From Crotalaria pallida (taxonomy: Eukaryota; Streptophyta; Magnoliopsida; Fabales; Fabaceae): a DNA stretch of 64,000 nt. Of this stretch, positions 1 through 11,525 are shown one piece after another. The stretch lies in contig CM075655.1 of the NCBI GenBank assembly GCA_037953625.1, forward strand, positions 116,071,001 through 116,135,000, in the 5' to 3' direction. A program made the translations under genes and the position numbers. Position 1 is the stretch's first letter, and each line of letters starts with the position of its first letter. Below the pieces are notes generated by a model that was not told the origin of the DNA, ran no database searches, and saw only the letters and a program-made list of their open reading frames with translations.

Positions 1-928
1 TTTTACAAGAATTGATCGAATAGGGTCAAATTTGGATGACGTAAAACTCAGTTCAATGAAACTAAGGTCGAGATTCTAACAATCTCAAGTGAATTGAGTT
101 TTGAGTTGCATTATGCGAATAATCCAACTTGGCTCCTTGCTTACTAGTCCTAATTTTTTATCAGTCAACACTGTCCCTACCTCAGTTCGCAGAACCGTGT
201 CTAATTATTATAATAATTCTTTAAGATGAGAAAGAAAATCAGAAAACGGGGATCGATCACAAACATACACATGCATTTTGTCGGATTATGTAATACTAGT
301 TTGTATTATTAATATATGAGGCAACTATATTTCCGTGGTCATTCACCGCCAATCCAGAGTCTTCCTAATTAATAAATAAATAACCATTGATGCCTTTTTA
401 GCTCCACGACAAACACCAGCTCCATTTCTCTACTTATGAATGGTGCACAATTTTGGTTAGACTGGGCAACAATTGCTTTTTTATGCTTGTTTGTCACCAT
501 ACACATGTTTTTCTTAGTTACTTAGTCAGATTGATTCCGTGATTATGTTGATCATGCATAAAAGAAATCTCATGACGTGTGTTTATTTGTACCTCTCTTC
601 ATACTTTCCAAATGTCTCAATCACCAGTCAACACTGCAATCTAGTGCGTGTATGCCACAACTTTTGTCATTGTTATGTCATGCAAATCCATCCAATGAGC
701 TATGTGCTAGTATATGGTTTGTTCTCATCATATTTTAACCTCAGCCATTTGTTTGTATGTCTTATAAGCCTTTAATTTAATTTTTTTATCTGAGCTCACT
801 GCCATCCATGTTAGGTTATGGCAAGCAATATGGCCTCAATTATTGACTTGGGAAGAAAAATTGGTACAATAAAACAATAATATTAAGCACGAAAGGGGGG
901 GACACAAGGATAGAAAAAGATAAATTAC
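1..928. other. AT-rich non-coding left edge
   Basis: No exon could be recognised on either strand. If the MATE gene to the right is complete, this is part of its next intron, because exon 4 ends in a good donor and the expected next exon (normally beginning VRVANELGAG-like) is absent here. The one open frame of 78 codons (539-775) has no protein-like composition. Nothing else is seen. Confidence 0.5.
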
Positions 929-2832
929 CCAGTTGCAGCAAAGAATGCCAATGGAATCATCATTTCCAAACCATTTATAGTCATACTGCCAAACAAATTA
1001 AAAAGTTAATAACTAAAAGACACAACAAGGGTAAATACTGAATTTGAAGCTTTGAACAAGGAAGCCAAATCCTAAAAGAGTGCTTCATGTAAAAAGGTAA
1101 TTTAATATATGAGTAATTACCATATGGACAAAGCATCCACAGCAATCTCTGCATTGGGTAGATTTCCAGTCATCAATATGAGAATTCTGTAATACCAATT
1201 CTCCAAGCTGTAGATACAATGATTACAAAAGTACATGATGAATAAGATGATGATACACACACAGCATTTCAATTTTCAAAGAAGGAATGGAAACACAGAA
1301 AAAGGCCATGGACCAACTTTTTCAAAATGTTGTCAGGCAAAAAGGCATGAATAATTTTCTTACAGTACAGTAGTACTCCTACCTTTTACTGACTCACTTC
1401 CTAACAAAAATTAAAGCTTTTGGTTGGAAGAATGGACAATTGTATAAGTTAAAATGTGCTAAAAATCATTGATATACTTTTCTTTTCGTATATAGTGTTT
1501 ATAGAATTTTTGTTTCATGTTTCATATATAATGTTTTTTTATAAAATTCAATACATAAATATTTTTTCAAACATACCCCTGTTTATAATACTCTCTTTCT
1601 CACTTCCAATATCTTTTTCCCTCTTCAATAATGATTTTATAGAAGCATTATAGTCAGAATACACAACTCATGCATAACCTTAAAACATGCAAGGGAGAGA
1701 ATACTTATTTAAAAGAATGGAGGAAGAAAATGTTGATTCAACCAATCAACAATCACTACTTGGTGTCAAGAACCTTTGTTTTCTGTGGAACATACATGTG
1801 GCTAGACAAGAAAAAACTCATCATTTAGTTATCAGAACTTTGATATTAATAGCATGACTCCACAGCATAAATGAGTAGGTGATATTAATTGATATCTTCA
1901 ATAAAAGAGAGGGAGTAAAGCAATTAATACCAGAGCATGACTCCAGAAGCAGCAGAGAGCTTAACAAACTCCCAAATACCAGAGAAAGCTTCCATGGAGA
2001 AACCAGTCCATGTGTTTGGGCAACCACCCTTAGTTGCATAAGCATAAAGTCCCAAAGTCAAGGCCCACCAAGAGAAATTTGTGGTGGCAGCAGTGCCAAT
2101 AACACCAAACTGAAGCTTGAACACAAACAACCAACTCACAAACACATGCACCAAGAGTGCTATCAGAGACACCCAAGCAATTGCTGCAGTTTTGAGCTGG
2201 CTCTGCAAGAACCTCTGCAGTGGGAACTGGAATGCAAAAGAGAAGTGAAGTGGTATCAACCATATTGCTACCTCACCAGATAGCTCTGATAAATCATCAG
2301 GTTGTCCCAACAGCTTCAACGCTGGTGATGCAAAGAGGTAGATAGGTAAAAGCAGAACACAGCAAATGAAAAGAACTATCCATGAACGCTGCATATAAAC
2401 TCCTAACATGTAGTACTTCTTGGCTCCAAAAGCTTGTCCACAGAGAGTTTCTAATGCACTTGCCATGCCTAACTGATTAAACAAAAACCAAACACGTGCA
2501 TTAGAGAAAAGGCATCACTAATTAAGCATATTTCAAGCAGCTTTTCATAGACATGTCAAAACAGATCGTAAGATATAAAACATATGCTAAATGATCTGTG
2601 TACAACATTTATTTAATTTTTTTTTATAATTAACCGAAATGATTATCCATACATAAATCCTTTCTCGTAATGTTTGATAGGCATGAGAAAACAAAAGAAC
2701 AGAACATATGTTAAATGTTCTATATAGGACATTTTATAGTCATGTAATGTTTTGTTGGAGTGCCAAAAGATAAAAGCTAATTATATTTTTTGTTTAAACT
2801 AACCAAAGTATGAATTGTAAAGGACGAAGGAA

Positions 2833-2905
<73 letters not shown>

Positions 2906-3203
2906 CCAAGAGGCCGAAGTCGAAACCAACAATAACGTTGTTAGCAATGGAGATAGCAGCGAGTTCAAGGTCACCAAGGTGGCCAGCAAAGGCTTGTGTG
3001 ATGACTAGCATGGAATAGGAAGCAATACGGCTAAAGATTGCAGGGCCAACTATGTGCCACAACTTCTTTGATTCAACCCAAACCTCTCTTGCAAGATTTT
3101 GATCATGTTGTTGTTCATCTATTAGAAGATGCTTGGATAAAGTGTGGTCTTCCAGCAATGGAACTGTTGCCTCTACTAACCGTGAAGCCTCGTTGCTCGG
3201 CAT
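929..3203 (-). CDS. MATE efflux transporter (DETOXIFICATION family), 5' four exons, partial
   Basis: This is a multidrug and toxic compound extrusion transporter, a membrane antiporter that exports flavonoids, alkaloids or other organic molecules against H+ or Na+ at the vacuole or plasma membrane. Exons on the minus strand: 3203-2907, 2472-1931, 1207-1121 and 985-929, all with GT-AG borders and matching phases. They give about 328 residues of an expected 480-500. Diagnostic stretches are LWHIVGPAIFSRIASYSML, GHLGDLELAAISIANNVI, MASALETLCGQAFGAKKYY, LLGQPDD, PLQRFLQSQLK, SGVMLCLENWYYRILILMTG and MTINGLEMMIPLAFFAATG. The frame stays open to a GTG at 3218, but the first ATG is at 3203 (MPSNEASRL), so that start is chosen. 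The C-terminal half, with the last six or so membrane helices, is not seen; the gene either continues past the left edge or is truncated. The family resembles plant DTX27-like proteins; the substrate cannot be told. Confidence 0.9.
1440..1690. repeat. MITE remnant in MATE intron 2
   Basis: The stretch shares many short blocks with the Stowaway-like element in the serine hydrolase gene (37658-37941), including runs like CAATAATGATT and CTCATGCATAACCTTAAA in the same order. The outer ends have decayed, so borders are approximate. Confidence 0.55.
2832..2903. repeat. (ATT)n microsatellite, about 24 units
   Basis: An uninterrupted ATT run of about 72 bp. On the gene strand it reads as TAA repeats and begins two to three bases after the GT donor of MATE exon 1 (exon end 2907, GT at 2906-2905). 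Confidence 0.95.
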
Positions 3204-4614
3204 TTCTGATCGAGTCACCTGGCTATAGGACTATAGTTTGTTTCTGTGGAGTTGAAAGAGAGAAGAAAAAGGGTAGAAGTAGAAGGTTGTATGGACGATT
3301 GATACCCCAAGTCTTAGGCTTTAAACAGTTTGCCGTGTGTTGATTCGAGCTCAATAGCTGGATACCGTATGTCATCTGACACATCAATAATGTTACGTCC
3401 CCGAATTGACATCCACGGTTCTTATGCATGTAACATAATCAAATGTTATATTGGGATGTTAATTTTGAATATTCATAAATATTATTTTTAACACATTTTG
3501 TCATCCATACTATACGAGTTCAAAAAAATATAAATTAAAAAAATCAATACAATAACATCATGTAAACATTCAAATCTTTTATTAAAAAAAAATAAAAATA
3601 GATATTCAAATTCAACATAATATCCAACACTTATTTTTTTTATTTTTCGAATTTCAATATTCATTATTCTTTTTTAAGAAAAAAAGGTAAGTGTTGAATG
3701 TTGCGTTTAGATCTTCATGTACATCAATCTCAACATCTTGGCATATTTTCAGGTTTTCATATATGCTGTGGTACAAAATATAGACGAGCAAATATTGTTT
3801 TCAATGGTTAATACTCCTATTATTATATAATATGAGAATTTTTAAATTAGTTTATTGAACATTTAAAGTAATTTATTGTTAAGAAATTTCTAAAAAACAT
3901 ATGAAGTAAAAGTTAACACAACACTTTTTAAAATTTATCAATAACAATTTTTATATTTTTACAACTTTTTTTTTTAATTTAATATCTTTATTTATACCTC
4001 AGTTTTTTTCTTTCCTTTTTTTCATTTCACATAAATAGTCACTTCTCCCTATCCTCTTTATATTTTTTCCTCCTTACACCATGTACACATAAACAAAAAT
4101 GAAAAAGTATCGTTTTTTTTTTTTTATGGATAGTAAGGTCCATAGTCAACAAGCTATCTATATTAATCTGCTAATACATTATGAATTAATAATTATTTTT
4201 TTCTTTTTTAAAAAATAAACTAATAAGTTAATAATTTATTTAAGTGAATTTAGATTTATCAAATTAAAAAGTCAAAATATTCATTTTTTTTTAAAAATGA
4301 AATTCATGTATGCATATGGCTGGATGTGATCGTTTCCTTTAAAGAATTATGTTAAAATTTATTAGATTTACTCGTTCCTTAGAGAAATGATCACCTCCAA
4401 TTTTCCAAACATAAAATTAAGAAAATCTACTTTTATTTTATTTGAAATACGTGGATTTAATATAAAAAAATACATGGATTTTAATTTAATAAAGTTTAAC
4501 ATTAGTATTTAATTATTTAATTTGTCCTTTTAAATTTAACTTCCTTTAGAGGGTACCGTTTATATCAATTTTGTTTAAGAATACTTATGGCTCATATGAT
4601 TCTGAAGGAGATGG
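3204..4614. other. MATE upstream region, AT-rich intergenic DNA
   Basis: This contains the presumed promoter and 5' UTR of the MATE gene (first ~250 bp) followed by very AT-rich DNA with homopolymer runs. No convincing TATA box at a usual distance and no gene were found. Confidence 0.5.
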
Positions 4615-4790
4615 TTGGGTTTTGTTTGAATTGTTTGGTTCATGCGGAACGTGAATCTTTTTATATTGATGCATTTAAGTTAGGAATACATTTTTTTTTA
4701 AGGTTAAAAACAGTTTATATTGATTTATTTATAATAGATTTTTTAAAAAAATAATTTAGGTAAGTTGGGTCTTTGAGACTTACAAAAATT
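4615..4790 (+). repeat. Direct repeat, copy 1
   Basis: This stretch and 5215-5390 share the same order of blocks: GTTTGAATT, TGCGGAACG, GAATCTTTT, TATTGAT, AAGGTTAA, ACAGTTTATATTGATTTAT, then a TAAGTTGG segment. They are diverged copies in the same orientation about 600 bp apart. No coding content was seen. Confidence 0.8.
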
Positions 4791-4925
4791 TGGCATATCT
4801 TATAACTAAAAGAAAATGTAAAGGGTATTTTCAGAAAGAAATTAATTAATGCTATTACTAAAATGAAAATTGTGCTTATAAATTAAAAGGGTCAAACACA
4901 AAGTCGAACATCAGTGGACACAATA

Positions 4926-4946
4926 ATATATATATATATATATATA
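4926..4946. repeat. (TA)n microsatellite
   Basis: Simple TA dinucleotide run of about 10 units, between the two direct-repeat copies. Confidence 0.9.
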
Positions 4947-5214
4947 AAAGCTAAAATATATTTTTGTTCAAAATGCTGTTAAATATATAAAAAGTCAACA
5001 AAAATAAGGAAACATATTTTTAATGTATTATTTCTCAAATAAAAAAATTATCAAAAACAAATGTTTGATGAACGTTTGTTTAGCTAACCAAAAAATAAGG
5101 CTAGGATTTTAGGCCTTTTTCTTATCCGTAAGAAGTACCAGTTTTTTGGATGCAAGTCATGCATCTGTCTGCAATATTGACCAAAAGCCAATAATAGTAG
5201 TAATTTTTAAATAA

Positions 5215-5390
5215 GATTTTGTTTGAATTCTTTGTTTCCTGCGGAACGGGAATCTTTTGATATTGATCTATTCATGGTAGTTTTTTTTGTTTTTTTTTTT
5301 TTAAGGTTAAGAACAGTTTATATTGATTTATGTATGATAATTAAAGAAAAAAACAAATTTAGTAAGTTGGTGTCTGAGATTTATTAAAAT
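5215..5390 (+). repeat. Direct repeat, copy 2
   Basis: Partner of 4615-4790, with the same block order and a longer T-run in the middle. Confidence 0.8.
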
Positions 5391-5485
5391 TAGGATAGGT
5401 TCAAAAACTATGAGCGCTTGTTAAGATACTTATAAATTATTTATCAACAAAATTTTCATTTAATTTGAATTTATAAATTAATTCC

Positions 5486-5705
5486 TTATTAATCAACGTG
5501 GGTTGGCTCAATTGATGCAATCTTGCCAACTTGAGAAATTGAGAATGAGGTTTGATACTATGAAGTCTTAGGTTCGATTCTCGGTTAACACGCGCCGCTG
5601 GGAGAGACTTAGGAACGTGACCTCGTGCAGGATTAGCCTCAATGATTCTTTGGTATTAAAGGTATTCTTAGGACATCCATGGTACTAGCTAAATTGTACA
5701 AACAA
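5486..5705 (+). mobile_element. tRNA-derived SINE (group 4, copy a)
   Basis: The 5' head has a pol III box A-like GGTTGGCTCAATTGATGC (about 5505) and a box B-like GGTTCGATTCTC (about 5571). A non-tRNA body follows (GGAACGTGACCTCGTGCAGG, then GGTATTAAAGGTATTC). A diverged relative lies at 27865-28062. The first bases, ATCAACGTGGGTTG, match the head of the group-2 SINE at 62871-63064 read on the minus strand, so the two groups share a head. No clean TSD was found. Confidence 0.65.
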
Positions 5706-6244
5706 AAAAATCTTAGTATAAAAAACCAAAAATATTTATTCCAAATTAAAGTAAAAATAATAAATGAAAATTCTAAAAATTGCATATTATACTTATGATT
5801 GGAGTAAGTAAGAAAAGATACATTTAATTATAAAAAAGTAAGATAGGGTGATTTATTAATTTTTAAAATCTTATTATTCTCTTCAATTATTTGAATGTTT
5901 ATAAAAGATTAGTGTAATATATATTAATGTGAATAATATGAGAATTTGTGTAATATCAACTTATAATTAACAAGTAAATTATACATTACATTAAAAAGAT
6001 GTTTTCTTATTTTCATTGACTATTCTAACTTTTATCAAAATAATGAAAAAATAGATATTTGAATCGTTTGTTTAATATTTATGATTTTTTTATAATGATT
6101 AATGATGGATTTATGATTTTTTGGCTCATTGAAAACTTTGATGTTTTTTAGATTAATTAAAAAGAATGACACTCATTATGAAACATTAGATTTTTTTTTT
6201 CCTTTCGGAAAAAAAAAAGGAGGGAAAAACGAATTGGGGGAGTT
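5706..6244. other. AT-rich spacer
   Basis: No gene seen. The last 70 bp hold opposing T10 and A10 runs just ahead of the LINE target site. Confidence 0.5.
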
Positions 6245-6253
6245 AGAGAGTAC

Positions 6254-8370
6254 GGGTACTAATGGTCCAAAGCTCAGTCATCTTTTCTTTGCGGATGATT
6301 TGATCTTGATTGGGGAGGCTTCTGTCCGCCAGGCTAATGTCATTAATGAAATTCTGCAGAATTTTTGTCTCTCATCTGGCCATAAGGTGAGTAAGCAGAA
6401 ATCTAGCGTCTTCTTTTCTAAAAATACTGCTCATTTGCTGTCGACACAGATATGTAATGATCTAGGTGTTCAAAGAGCTGAGAATTTTGGGAAGTATTTG
6501 GGAGTTCCTATTCATCAGTCAAGAATTACTACCTCCTCCTATGCCTTTTTGATTGACAAAGTGCGAAAGAAGTTATCTTCTTGGAAAATGCATAGCTTGT
6601 CTTTTGCTGGTCGGGTTACTCTTGCTCAAAGCTCGATTATGAGTCTCCCCAGTTATGTCATGCAAACCTCGGTTATCCCGGTAGGAGTGTGTAATGAGAT
6701 TGAAAAACTTTGCAGAAATTTAATTTGGGGTAGTTCTGACGATCAACGGAGATGCCATCTTATTTCTTGGGAGAAAATTTGTGCTCCTAAGGACAAAGTG
6801 GGCTTAGGCTTTCGCAGTTTGAAGGTTGTTAATGAAGCTTATATGTTAAAGTTAGCTTGGAGGTTAATGACTTCTCCTAATGACTTGTGGGCTTCGATTC
6901 TTATCTTCAAGTACAGAGTTCAACATCCCCTGCACATTTCTGGTCATGCTTCTTCCAATGTTTCTAGCATTTGGAGGGCTATCTCCAAAGTTTGTCCTAT
7001 TGCGAGAGAAGGTTGTTTCTGGATTTTAGGTAATGGTGGCCATGTTAAATTTTGGAAGGATAGTTGGATTCCTGGTATTCCCTCCTTGGCGTCTTTGTCG
7101 GATATTAATATTCCCATGTGGTGCGATAATTACCCAGTGATTCATTATTCCATAAATGGAGAGTGGGATTGGTCTGTGCTTAATTCCATTCTCCCAAGGT
7201 ATGTCTGTGATAAAATTGCTGCTATTGTCCCACCTAATCATATTGCAGGTGTTGATTCTATGGTTTGGAATGCGGAGAGTAGTGGCATCTTCTCTATGAA
7301 AACTGCCTATGATTTTCTTTTGTCAAGGAATCATGGTGTGGCTACTCACCAATCTTCTAGTTCGCCTATTTTTGAAGCCATTTGGAAGTGGGATGGTCCT
7401 CAACGGATTAAAGCGATGCTTTGGAAATCTGGTCATGAAAGGCTCCTGACAAATTCTGAGCGTGTGAAGCGAAGTATGACTAGTAATGCTAACTGTCCTC
7501 GTTGTAGTATGAATGAGGAATCTATTATGCATTGTCTCAGGGACTGTGATGATGTTAACAGGCTTTGGAATAAGGTTGTGCATCCTTCTAAAGCCCTTTC
7601 TTTCTTCACTGCTGATTTTCAATCTTGGTTATCTCTCAATCTTGTGGATGGTGATTTGGGTATTGTGGATGTTCCTTGGAATATTTTCTTTGGCACTGCT
7701 GTGTGGAGGATTTGGAATGATCGTAACTCTCTTGTCTTTGAAGGTACTTCTGAGTTGAGTTCCAACTTGCTGTTTGCTGTTCTTGGGTATGCGCGGCATA
7801 TATCTGCAGCTATTTCTTCCACAATTCCGGAAATGAAATTCAAAAGGGAAGCTCTTGTTGCTTTGCAGCCGCCTCCCCCGGGTTTCTGGAAGTTGAATGT
7901 TGATGGATCTCGTCGTCAACCTAATAACTCTGCTGCTTGTGGGGGGTCTTATTAGAGATAGTACGGGAAAATTTGTCCGTGGTTTTTCTTGTTGCATTGG
8001 TGTCTCGACCTCTGTGAAGGCTGAATTATGGGGATTACTGGTTGGGTTGAGAATGGCCCGCTCGATGAATATTACTCGGCTTCAAGTTGAGATGGATTCT
8101 CTTACTGTAGTAAGTTTGGTTAATTCCAGGTGTGGAGCTTCTCATCATTGCTTTTCCCTGATTCGTGAGGTGAAGTCGTTACTAGATTCCTCTTGGATTG
8201 TTTCTTTGTGTCATATTTTTAGAGAGGCTAATAGGTCTGCTGATTGGCTTGCTAGTTTGGGCCATTTAAGGAGTATAGGGTGTGATTTCTTTGACTCTGT
8301 GCCTACTGGCTTGCACAGTATTATTTGTGAGGAGGCTTATGGTGTTGCCTTCCCAAGGATGATTCGTTGA
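6254..8370 (+). pseudogene. LINE ORF2 C-terminal part (RT, zf-RVT, RNase H), frameshifted
   Basis: In order this reads: the end of the reverse transcriptase (LSHLFFADDLILIGEAS, holding the catalytic Asp pair), the RT thumb/connection (FGKYLGVPIHQSR; SLSFAGRVTLAQSSIMSLP), a zinc-binding reverse-transcriptase domain (CPRC and H-x3-RDCD near 7495-7550), and a plant LINE RNase H (LNVDGSRRQ ... EMDSLTV ... REANRSADWLA). A +1 shift occurs at a run of six Gs near 7940-7946: one frame stops at 7955 (GGSY*), and the next frame continues GGLIRDSTGKF to the stop at 8370. With five Gs the RNase H would be continuous, so the lesion is one base. This is a dead copy either way, because the N-terminal part is absent. 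Confidence 0.92.
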
Positions 8371-8426
8371 TCTGTTGTCTTTTGGGCGTTTTGCCTCATT
8401 TATTATCAAAAAAAAAAAAAAAAAAA
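6254..8426 (+). mobile_element. 5'-truncated LINE (L1-type), family A
   Basis: A non-LTR retrotransposon copy bounded by the 9-bp TSD AGAGAGTAC (6245-6253 and 8427-8435) and ending in a poly-A of about 19 bases. The 5' end is cut inside the reverse transcriptase, just upstream of the FADD catalytic box, so endonuclease and ORF1 are missing. The 3' UTR is only about 35 bp and contains GGGC-GTTTT-GCCT, a small stem-loop also found in the copy at 12694-13783. Orientation and short TSD fit target-primed reverse transcription. Confidence 0.93.
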
Positions 8427-8435
8427 AGAGAGTAC

Positions 8436-8872
8436 TATCCAATCTTGAACTTAGACATTTCAGGCCTCGTACTGAAATCAATTGAAATGACTTAAAAACA
8501 CTACTGTAATATTTATTTATTTTTAAATACTATAATATATTATGTTTATTTTTTTTAGAAAATATGTGATGCATTTTATGCTATTAATATATCATTTATC
8601 AATTATTATTAATAAATATAGATTTTTAATAAAAATAATATTATAAACAAATTGTAAACGATGTTCTTTTTAAAAAAAAAAAATTAAATCATTAATACAC
8701 ACCTATTATTTTTTAGGCAAATGATAACAAGTACATCAAGAATGTTTTTATGCATTTGTTAAAAAATTAAATAAAGTAAATAAATTTTTTTTAGACTCTC
8801 AAAACATGAACCAGTAATATATACCGTCATGATTAATTTCTCAAGTTGTTAGCTAGACTTTTTTTTTATTAC
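8436..8872. other. AT-rich spacer
   Basis: No gene, repeat border or promoter recognised. Confidence 0.5.
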
Positions 8873-9534
8873 ATACCACCTTATTTGTTTCAAGAGAAAA
8901 TGGGTGGAAAGAAAATGAGAGGAGAGATTTTGGAGAAAAAACTTCATTTTTCCATGTTTGGTTTAGGAGAGGAAATGGAGAGAAAAAAAACACATGGGAC
9001 CCAAAAAAAAGTTTTCTCTCCCCAAATGAAGAGATTTTGGAGAGAAAACTATGATTGACATGTAAAATTACTCATCTGTTCTTCACTTATCCATTTTACT
9101 TCATCTTTTTTCTTTAATTTTTTAATTCTTTACTTGAAAAAAATAAAACATTTTTATTTTAATATAAAAACTATTTTTATACTATTTTGCATTCGAAAAT
9201 TTTATTATGTAATAAAGAATTGAAGTAAAAAAAATCTTTGACCATATGAAATATAGATATATATGAAAAATAAAAAAATATTATTTATATTTTTGAAAAT
9301 AATAACGTAATTGTCTTTTGACAAATTTATTATTTTCCTCTGTTCTCACTTTTCTCTCCAACCAAACAAAAGGAAAGAAAACTCAAATTTTCTCTCTTTC
9401 CAATTTCTTCACATTTTCTCTCATACCAAACAACCATAAAATCTACTCATTTTTTCTCCGTAATCTCTCTTCCCTATTTCTTTCTTTCTATTTTCTCTGT
9501 TCCAATTTTCCCTCCATTAACCAAACAAAGCCGT
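8873..9534. repeat. Foldback repeat family F, copy A
   Basis: About 660 bp starting near TTTGTTTCAAGAG and ending AACCAAACAAAGCC. The left third is purine-rich (GGAGAGGAAATGGAGAG-like) and the right third pyrimidine-rich (CTCTTCCC, TTTTCTCTC), so the ends can pair. Related copies lie at 10541-10990, 17228-17780 and 57343-57976. All share a right-hand block ACCAAACAAAAGGAAAGAAAACTC followed by CATACCAAACAAC-like sequence. The short ORFs in the copies resemble each other only because the DNA does. Confidence 0.75.
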
Positions 9535-9685
9535 ATATGTCTCAGTCTCTTTATGATATACTTTCCGTCTCCCTCAATCTCTGTCAACCAGTACGGGCAA
9601 AGCGGATGGAGTCATTGCTTACGCATCTAATTTTTTTATAAGCATTTCCTCCCACTCCTACCTATATTTTAAAGATTATTTTATA

Positions 9686-9958
9686 CTTTCTTCGTCTCTA
9701 ATTATAAAATATTTTTGACACTTTTATTTTATCCTTATTTATAATATTTCATACCAATTTTTAATGATTATTAATTAATTTTTTCACAAACACTCCTATT
9801 TATTTAACACTTTTTAGATTCTTAATTATATTAATATGGGTAATTTTGAAAATTTACATCAAAAATTCACATTTCCAATACAATTAACTAAATTAATCAA
9901 CTTTCTTAATGAGCATGAAATCTCTCAAACTGGGTCTTATAATTAGGGACAGAGGGAG
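9686..9958. mobile_element. Stowaway-like MITE
   Basis: Flanked by TA. The left end reads CTTTCTTCGTCTCTAATTAT and the right end, reverse-complemented, CTCCCTCTGTCCCTAATTAT. About 273 bp, non-coding. This TIR and the TA target are typical of Tc1/mariner-derived Stowaway MITEs. Confidence 0.8.
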
Positions 9959-10079
9959 TAATTTTTATCTTCTCATTTATTTATTTTTTTTATGTTTGCA
10001 TTTATTAGTTATTTTCACTATTTTAGTTATAGCATGTTTGGTTTTTGAATGCAAAACGTTGGAGCATAAACAATTATTA

Positions 10080-10212
10080 TTAAGTGCATGTTTGGTTCTG
10101 CAGGAAGTTAGTCCAGAATTAATTCTGGAATGCCAATGCTTGCTTCTGCTCCAAAGTGATTTTGGGACCAAAATTGATTTTATATCATGTAACCAAACAT
10201 GTTCTTAATAGC
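10080..10212. mobile_element. Small MITE with TTAAG..CATGTTTGGTT ends
   Basis: The left end TTAAGTGCATGTTTGGTT is inverted at the right as AACCAAACATGTTCTTAA, giving a TIR of about 17 bp with two mismatches over 133 bp. No certain TSD. A related but decayed stretch lies near 58058-58194. Confidence 0.6.
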
Positions 10213-10540
10213 GTTGACATTTCAGAATTGATTCTAGACTAACTCATGTACTTAGTAATAACAAATAATGAATTGGATAAATCAAAATGTCTGAACGGTA
10301 AAAATTAAATAAATTTTATTAATTTCAGTACTAAGAATTGTGAAATAGTTCGATTCTTTAGTCAATAAAAATATAAAGTTGTAGTATTTATGGAAAAAAA
10401 AAACTTAATTATTTTCGAGCTATTGATCTACAGCAAAGCAAGGAAGTGAATTTCAATCCTCTAGTCTAGTTCATTTGCGGTACAGCCGGTACTGATGCTT
10501 TTTTAGTTTTTTTACACTTTGGTTCATTGGTTGATTTGAG

Positions 10541-10990
10541 CTGTTTTGGAAAAAGAGATTTTAAGAGAAAGAAAATAACGATTTTCTTTGTTTGATTTAG
10601 AAATGAAAATGAGTAGAGAAAAAAAATATTAATGAGACCTACTGTATTAAGAAATACTTTACCCCCTGATTAAAGATAGAATGAAGAGAAAACATAATTA
10701 CAATAGAAAAATACAATAACGTAGTCTCTTTCTTTACTTCTCTCATTTATCAGTGGTGTTTATGAGTTTATTCGTATATATTTGTCTTTTAGCACATTTA
10801 TTATTTTTTTTACTTTTTTCTTTAACTAAACAAAATAAGAGAAAACTCAACTTTTTTCTTTATCTATCTTTTCGTAATTCTCTTACACCAAACAATCATA
10901 AAACCTGCTTATTTTCTCATTATAATCTATCTCGCTTACCTATTTCACTTTTCTTTATTTCTCTCTATTATTTTCTTTTGGAAAGATTCT
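10541..10990. repeat. Foldback repeat family F, copy B (diverged)
   Basis: Shorter and older copy of the 8873-9534 repeat; the right-hand block AAACTCAACTTTTTTC ... CACCAAACAATCATAAAACC is the clearest match. The left purine-rich arm is partly lost. Confidence 0.6.
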
Positions 10991-11221
10991 GTGTGGTGGA
11001 TTGGGGATTACTCTGCCAGGGACACCAATGCAGGGTAAGTAATGCTGTAATGGCATGGGAAAGCAATTAGTAAATGTGATGCATCAGTGTTGTCCCATCT
11101 GCGCGTCCAGAAGCTGTGGCAGAGGTGTACTAAAAAATGTGAATCACTTGATACTGTGTAATTGTGTAAGTTTTCAAGGACGAGACATCTTAACAGATTC
11201 GAACACATCAACCTTACATTA

Positions 11222-11517
11222 GAGTTTTTCTTTTTGAACCCATTGATTACTCATCGGCTTCCATTTTTTCTACCTTACACAAGGCGGTAGAACATTTTTT
11301 CGCCTTATACAAGGCGGTAGTGTAAATTATCAGTTTTTTTCTTCTTTTTTTAGGCAAAAAAATGGTAATTTTGCACTTCCACCTTGTATAAGGCGAAAAA
11401 ATATGATAATTTTACATTACCGCCTTGTGTAAGACGGAAAAAATGCACTACCACCTTATATAAGGAATAAGAAAATTGGGGTCGGTGAGTAAACAGTGAG
11501 GTAAAAAAGAAAAACTC
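11222..11517. mobile_element. MITE with internal CCGCCTTGTATAAGGCG palindromes
   Basis: The TIR reads GAGTTTTTCTTTTT at the left and inverted at the right (AAAAAGAAAAACTC). Flanking 8-mers are TTACATTA (11214-11221) and TTATATTA (11518-11525), an 8-bp TSD with one change, as for hAT-type elements. The interior carries four to five variants of a palindrome, (C)CGCCTTRTAYAAGGCGG, spaced by A-runs. Non-coding, 296 bp. Confidence 0.75.
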
Positions 11518-11525
11518 TTATATTA

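Noticed and set aside
2901..3218. Start of the MATE protein at 3218
   Set aside because: The triplet at 3218 is GTG; plant genes start at ATG, and the first one in frame is at 3203.
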